Source: Mycobacterium sp.
GTDB lineage: Bacteria; Actinomycetota; Actinomycetes; Mycobacteriales; Mycobacteriaceae
Direction of reading: 5' to 3'
Assembly (NCBI GenBank): GCA_025965895.1
Contig: JAOPWC010000026.1
Coordinates: 1 to 36,993 of the forward strand
Length of the DNA stretch: 36,993 nucleotides
This document shows positions 34,155 through 36,993 of this stretch, piece after piece (within the stretch, counting starts at the first letter, position 1; each line of letters begins with the position of its first letter). Under the pieces are notes generated by a model. It saw nothing but the letters and a program-made list of their open reading frames with translations. It made no database searches and was not told the origin of the DNA. The translations under genes and the position numbers were made by a program.

Positions 34155-35003
34155 GTGACAACAGGCGAAACATACGCGGAGCTTTCAAACAAGACTCTCA
34201 GCGCCGCCAACGGCGTCGAGTATGCGTATCGCGATGCCGGCCTGGGCGGCGTTCCCCTGGTCCTTCTTCAGCACTTCCGTGGGAACCTCGACAACTGGGA
34301 TCCGGCGCTGATCGACGAGCTGGCATCGTCTCGCCGTGTCGTGGTCTTCGACAACGTGGGCGTCGGCGGCACCACCGGAAACACGCCCCACCGCGTCGAG
34401 CAGATGGCACAGGACGCGATCGCTTTTATGAGCGCCATGCAGTTCGACCAGGTCGACATGCTGGGGTTCTCCATCGGCAGCTTCGTCGCCCAGGAAATGG
34501 CGCTGTTGAGGCCAGCATTGCTGCGGAGGGTCGTCTTGGCGTCTTCGGCGCCGCAGGGCGCCGCCGGGATGCACGGTTGGGCTCCCGAGGTTATCGAAGC
34601 GGTCGGCGCGCGCCAGCCAAACCCCGAGGGCGTGCTCGACGTGTTCTACGCCCCGTCTGCCTCGAGTCGGCACGCCGGGCAACAAGCCCTCAAGCGCATG
34701 TCCTCCCGAACACAAGGCCGCGACCTGCCCACGACGTGGGAAACCCGAGAAGCCCAGTACGACGCCGTTTGTGCATGGGGAGTTCCGAATCACAGCGTGC
34801 TGCAGCGAGTAAGCGCCATCGACCTGCCGGTGATCGTGGCGAACGGTGACAGCGACCCCATGATCCTTCCTCATTACACGTACCTACTGGCAGGCTTGAT
34901 TTCACAAGCGCGCGTGAAGATCTACCCGGACTCGGCACATGGCTTTCTGTTTCAGCACCACTCCGAGTTTGCTGACGACGTTCAGAGTTTCCTAGACGCA
35001 TGA
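34155..35003 (+). CDS. Alpha/beta hydrolase
   Basis: 282 residues. The nucleophile elbow GFSIGSFVAQEMALLRP supplies Ser, and GHGFLF-like SAHGFLFQHHSEFADDVQSFL the catalytic His. The acid is probably the Asp in IVANGDSDPMILPHYTYLL. The oxyanion region is VLLQHFRGNLDNWDPALIDEL. This resembles the haloperoxidase/lipase type that is common in soil actinobacteria. GTG 34155 with an aaggg ribosome-binding site fits the N-terminus (VTTGETYAELSNKT). The upstream open frame is not family-like. Substrate unknown. Confidence 0.82.
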   Translation: MTTGETYAELSNKTLSAANGVEYAYRDAGLGGVPLVLLQHFRGNLDNWDPALIDELASSRRVVVFDNVGVGGTTGNTPHRVEQMAQDAIAFMSAMQFDQVDMLGFSIGSFVAQEMALLRPALLRRVVLASSAPQGAAGMHGWAPEVIEAVGARQPNPEGVLDVFYAPSASSRHAGQQALKRMSSRTQGRDLPTTWETREAQYDAVCAWGVPNHSVLQRVSAIDLPVIVANGDSDPMILPHYTYLLAGLISQARVKIYPDSAHGFLFQHHSEFADDVQSFLDA

Positions 35004-35464
35004 GGGTGACCGCCGGCCGGCGAATTGGTTCCCACATTTTTTCCGCCCCCGCACATCCCCCTTCTCAGAGTTACTGAGTTGAGCCGCCCGTTTGACCTCT
35101 CGACCGCGCCGATGATCCGGGTTGTGCTGCTGCGCTCGGGGCAACCACCTCGGCTGCGATCGTTCTGACCGTCGCGGACGTCATCGTCGACGGACTCTCA
35201 ACCGGATATGTCCTGCGATCCTTGTTGAGGTGTTGCGGAGTCCAGCCGAGGAGGCTTCTGTGCTTGGTCGGCGCACTCAGGACCCGAGCCGCTACCGCCG
35301 ACCTGAGCGGGTGGGAGGGACCAAGGACTTTGAATTGCATCGATGACACTGAGCTCTTGCTCGCCACTCTTCGCACAGCGCGCGATGGCTTTGACCGATC
35401 GAATCGTCCCCGCGACTCGTGATGAACTGGTTATCGATCGGGAATTAATGTCACTGACGACATT
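35004..35464. other. Intergenic region without a recognised gene
   Basis: Lies between convergently oriented genes. No family-like frame is visible on either strand and no clear terminator hairpin is seen. Confidence 0.35.
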
Positions 35465-36091
35465 TCACGGGGTCCCGTTACCGAGCGCGCGCTGCAGCTC
35501 CTCAAAGTCCATTGGGACGCAGTATGCGGGAGTGTCCTTCTGGAAGCGCCTTCCTTCCACGAGCGGTCCGGCGTCGACCGTGTCGAATTCGAGCTCGTCC
35601 AGCAGCTCGGCGACTACCTTCTTCGCGACCACGTCATCACCGGCGATTGGCAGTGCTCTTCGACCCGGCGAGCCCGCGGGCCGTCCGTCACTCTCGATAT
35701 CGGCCGCCGTGATTGCGTTAAACGCCTTGACAAGCGTCGATTTGGGCAGATGCCGCGCCAACAGTTCGCTCGTCGTCATCTCGTCGCGGTCGAGCTCGCC
35801 GATATGGCCGTCCCGCTCGGGATAATAGTTGTTGGCGTCGAGCACCGCCTTTCCTTCCAGCTGGGCGACGGGAACGGCCCGGTAGGCCTTCAACGGGATC
35901 GCGACGAGCACGATGTCGCCAAACGCCGCGGCCTCCTGCGGCGTACCGGCCTTGCATCCGATGGAGCCGACAAGGCTGAACAACGTATCCCGACCGCGCG
36001 TATTGGAGACCATCACGTCATGACCGGCCCGGGTTGCGACCGCGGCAACCGCACGTGCGATAAAGCCAGCTCCGATAATTCCAATCTGCAT
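35465..36091 (-). CDS. F420-dependent NADP reductase-like / NADPH-dependent oxidoreductase
   Basis: 208 residues. An N-terminal Rossmann fold with MQIGIIGAGFIARAVAAVATRAGHDVMVSNTRG (GxGxxA), then DIVLVAIPLKAYRAVP and VLDANNYYPERDG. It belongs to the F420H2:NADP oxidoreductase-like family, which moves hydride between NADP and deazaflavin F420 or acts on other substrates. The Ser-Asn-Thr-Arg at the second strand's end fits NADP(H). The C-terminal domain (VKAFNAITAADIESDG...LPIAGDD...VDAGPLVEGRRFQ) is typical. ATG 36091. Upstream on the same strand is the frameshifted small barrel protein at 36189-36534. Confidence 0.8.
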   Translation of the reverse strand: MQIGIIGAGFIARAVAAVATRAGHDVMVSNTRGRDTLFSLVGSIGCKAGTPQEAAAFGDIVLVAIPLKAYRAVPVAQLEGKAVLDANNYYPERDGHIGELDRDEMTTSELLARHLPKSTLVKAFNAITAADIESDGRPAGSPGRRALPIAGDDVVAKKVVAELLDELEFDTVDAGPLVEGRRFQKDTPAYCVPMDFEELQRALGNGTP

Positions 36092-36188
36092 GCCACTGCC
36101 CTTCGTTAACCGGCGACGGTGATGTTTCGGCCTGCGGCGCCCCGATCACTCCCGCTCGGATGCGGGTGCCTGCCATCAGCTTCGTTCT

Positions 36189-36534
36189 TCACGGGCGCCG
36201 TCGGTTGTCGTGTGCGGTGCGGCGCTCGCCGAACACCTCGTAGGTCTCGACGGCCGTGGGCGGCTGATCCATCGCGTCGGAGACTGTCATCGTCGGGGCG
36301 GCGGCGCGGAGGGCTGCGAGGGTCGCGGCGAGATCGTCGGTCTCGATCTCGTATGCGGCCAGAAACCGGGACCGGGTCGCGGCGCCCACCACGGTCAGGG
36401 CGTAGCGCCGGCCGGCTACGAACACCGGGCACCTGCAGCATCCCGGGCAGCTGGAAGTCGTCATACCAGCGGTTGAACTCGTCCTCACGACCAGCGACGG
36501 AGGCGATCAGCACGGTCTGGATGTATGCCGTCAT
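36189..36534 (-). pseudogene. Dimeric alpha-beta barrel protein (DUF4286-like), frameshifted
   Basis: From ATG 36534, behind a strong aaggaga ribosome-binding site, the frame reads MTAYIQTVLIASVAGREDEFNRWYDDFQLPGMLQVPGV, a ferredoxin-like barrel start. Near 36422 the frame breaks. The family-like continuation (FVAGRRYALTVVGAATRSRFLAAYEIETDDLAATLAALRAAAPTMTVSDAMDQPPTAVETYEVFGERR) is one frame over and ends at 36189. A single extra base explains it. The gene is otherwise complete, so this may be recent decay or an error. Confidence 0.65.
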
Positions 36535-36639
36535 TGGGTCTCCTTCGCTGACACAGGGCGTCACCGGGGTTGACAGCGCCGGCGCTCGCCGCGCTGTGGC
36601 TTCGCCGTTCGCGGCACCCTGAGCATCAACGGTAGCAGA

Positions 36640-36662
36640 GAACGGAATATATTGGTCCGTTC
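36640..36662. promoter_or_regulatory. Palindromic operator between divergent genes
   Basis: gaacgga-atatattgg-tccgttc: perfect 7-bp arms with a 9-base A+T-rich centre, lying between the divergent starts at 36534 and 36699. This is the size and position of a TetR-type operator, here for the regulator that starts at 36699. Confidence 0.6.
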
Positions 36663-36698
36663 GGAATAGGATCGTCCGATTTGTCGTAGACTGACCGC

Positions 36699-36993
36699 AT
36701 GACCCGAGACACCGCGCCCGCCGAGACCGGGCCACCACACGAGCGCGCCGATTCGCGGCGCAAGCGGCTGCGGCTCATCGAAGCCGCCCGGCTTGTCGTT
36801 GCCCAGAAGGGACTCGATGCTGGAGCCGCCGAGATCGCGGCGCGCGCTGAAGTGGGTGTCGGCACGCTCTACCGCCGGTTCGGCACCAGGGAAGCGCTCG
36901 TCAAAGACATCCTCCTGGACGGCATCGCCGAGACTCAGGCCGCCGCCGACCGTGCGCTCGCGGCACCGGATCCATGGACGGGCCTGACCCTGT
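36699..36993 (+). CDS. TetR-family regulator, N-terminal part (runs off the window)
   Basis: From ATG 36699 the protein has a normal TetR DNA-binding domain: RLRLIEAARLVVAQKGLDAGAAEIAARAEVGVGTLYRRFGTREALVKDIL. The ligand-binding domain continues past the window end. Its start lies 37 bases after the palindrome at 36640-36662 and it is divergent from the barrel protein at 36534, the usual layout for TetR autoregulation and control of a neighbour. Effector unknown. Confidence 0.8.
   Translation, partial: MTRDTAPAETGPPHERADSRRKRLRLIEAARLVVAQKGLDAGAAEIAARAEVGVGTLYRRFGTREALVKDILLDGIAETQAAADRALAAPDPWTGLTL

Noticed and set aside
1..36993. CRISPR arrays, tRNA/rRNA genes, IS elements and prophage genes.
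   Set aside because: I saw no regular repeat-spacer pattern, tRNA-like cloverleaf, transposase or phage structural motif on either strand, within the limits of reading by eye.

Overview
The window looks like chromosomal DNA of a slow-growing Mycobacterium. It has high G+C, GTG starts, F420/deazaflavin-type enzymes, ANTAR regulators, a mycobacterial-type VapBC pair, an arabinan-active DUF4185/GH183 protein and an lrpA-lat-pcd lysine cluster. The first 143 bases are the C-terminus of Crp, very close to what I remember of M. tuberculosis Rv3676. There are no rRNA, tRNA, CRISPR or recognisable IS genes. All family assignments come from reading motifs in the translations; no search was run.

Layout. 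1-1.4 kb: crp tail and a CDF metal exporter. 2.2-4.8 kb: a decayed block with a GGDEF fragment fused head-to-head to a truncated, frameshifted flavin monooxygenase, then a frameshifted TIGR03086 protein and a deacetylase remnant. 5.6-6.2 kb: two tandem paralogous small secreted proteins. 6.9-9.2 kb: a COG4705 membrane protein, a conserved 125-aa protein with a broken partner, and a small deazaflavin-dependent nitroreductase. 9.46-10.2 kb: vapBC with a perfect 20-bp inverted-repeat operator that runs into the vapB start codon. 10.2-11.75 kb: GAF-regulator remnant, MarR gene, N-terminal nitroreductase remnant. 12.8-15.0 kb: DUF1097 - nitrile hydratase beta - alpha - accessory operon, every junction overlapping by one base. 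15.7-17.0 kb: alpha/beta-hydrolase remnant and a rhomboid-like protein. 17.3-18.5 kb: a guanidine hydrolase (GdmH-type) gene with a candidate guanidine-III riboswitch next to its Shine-Dalgarno sequence. 18.6-22.5 kb: LLM, Tat, hydrolase and LysR remnants around a PAS-ANTAR gene and a beta-propeller gene. 22.7-24.1 kb: secreted GH183 protein. 24.7-25.1 kb: broken pentapeptide-repeat gene. 25.4-30.2 kb: lysine catabolism (lat and lrpA on one strand, hglS and pcd on the other), followed by a TetR gene with two frameshifts. 31-37 kb: haloacid dehalogenase, azoreductase-like protein, unknown 178-aa protein, alpha/beta hydrolase, F420-reductase-like protein, a frameshifted small barrel protein, and the start of a divergent TetR gene with a palindromic operator.

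Functional logic. Lat oxidises the epsilon-amino end of lysine, Pcd makes 2-aminoadipate, and HglS turns 2-oxoadipate into 2-hydroxyglutarate; LrpA probably senses amino acids. The GdmH unit would split guanidine to urea and ammonia under guanidine control. Nitrile hydratase makes amides. These are three separate small-nitrogen-compound modules.

The other theme is decay: about fifteen remnants or frameshifted genes lie in 37 kb beside many intact ones. This suggests recent relaxed selection, or, for the single-base cases, assembly errors that reads could exclude.
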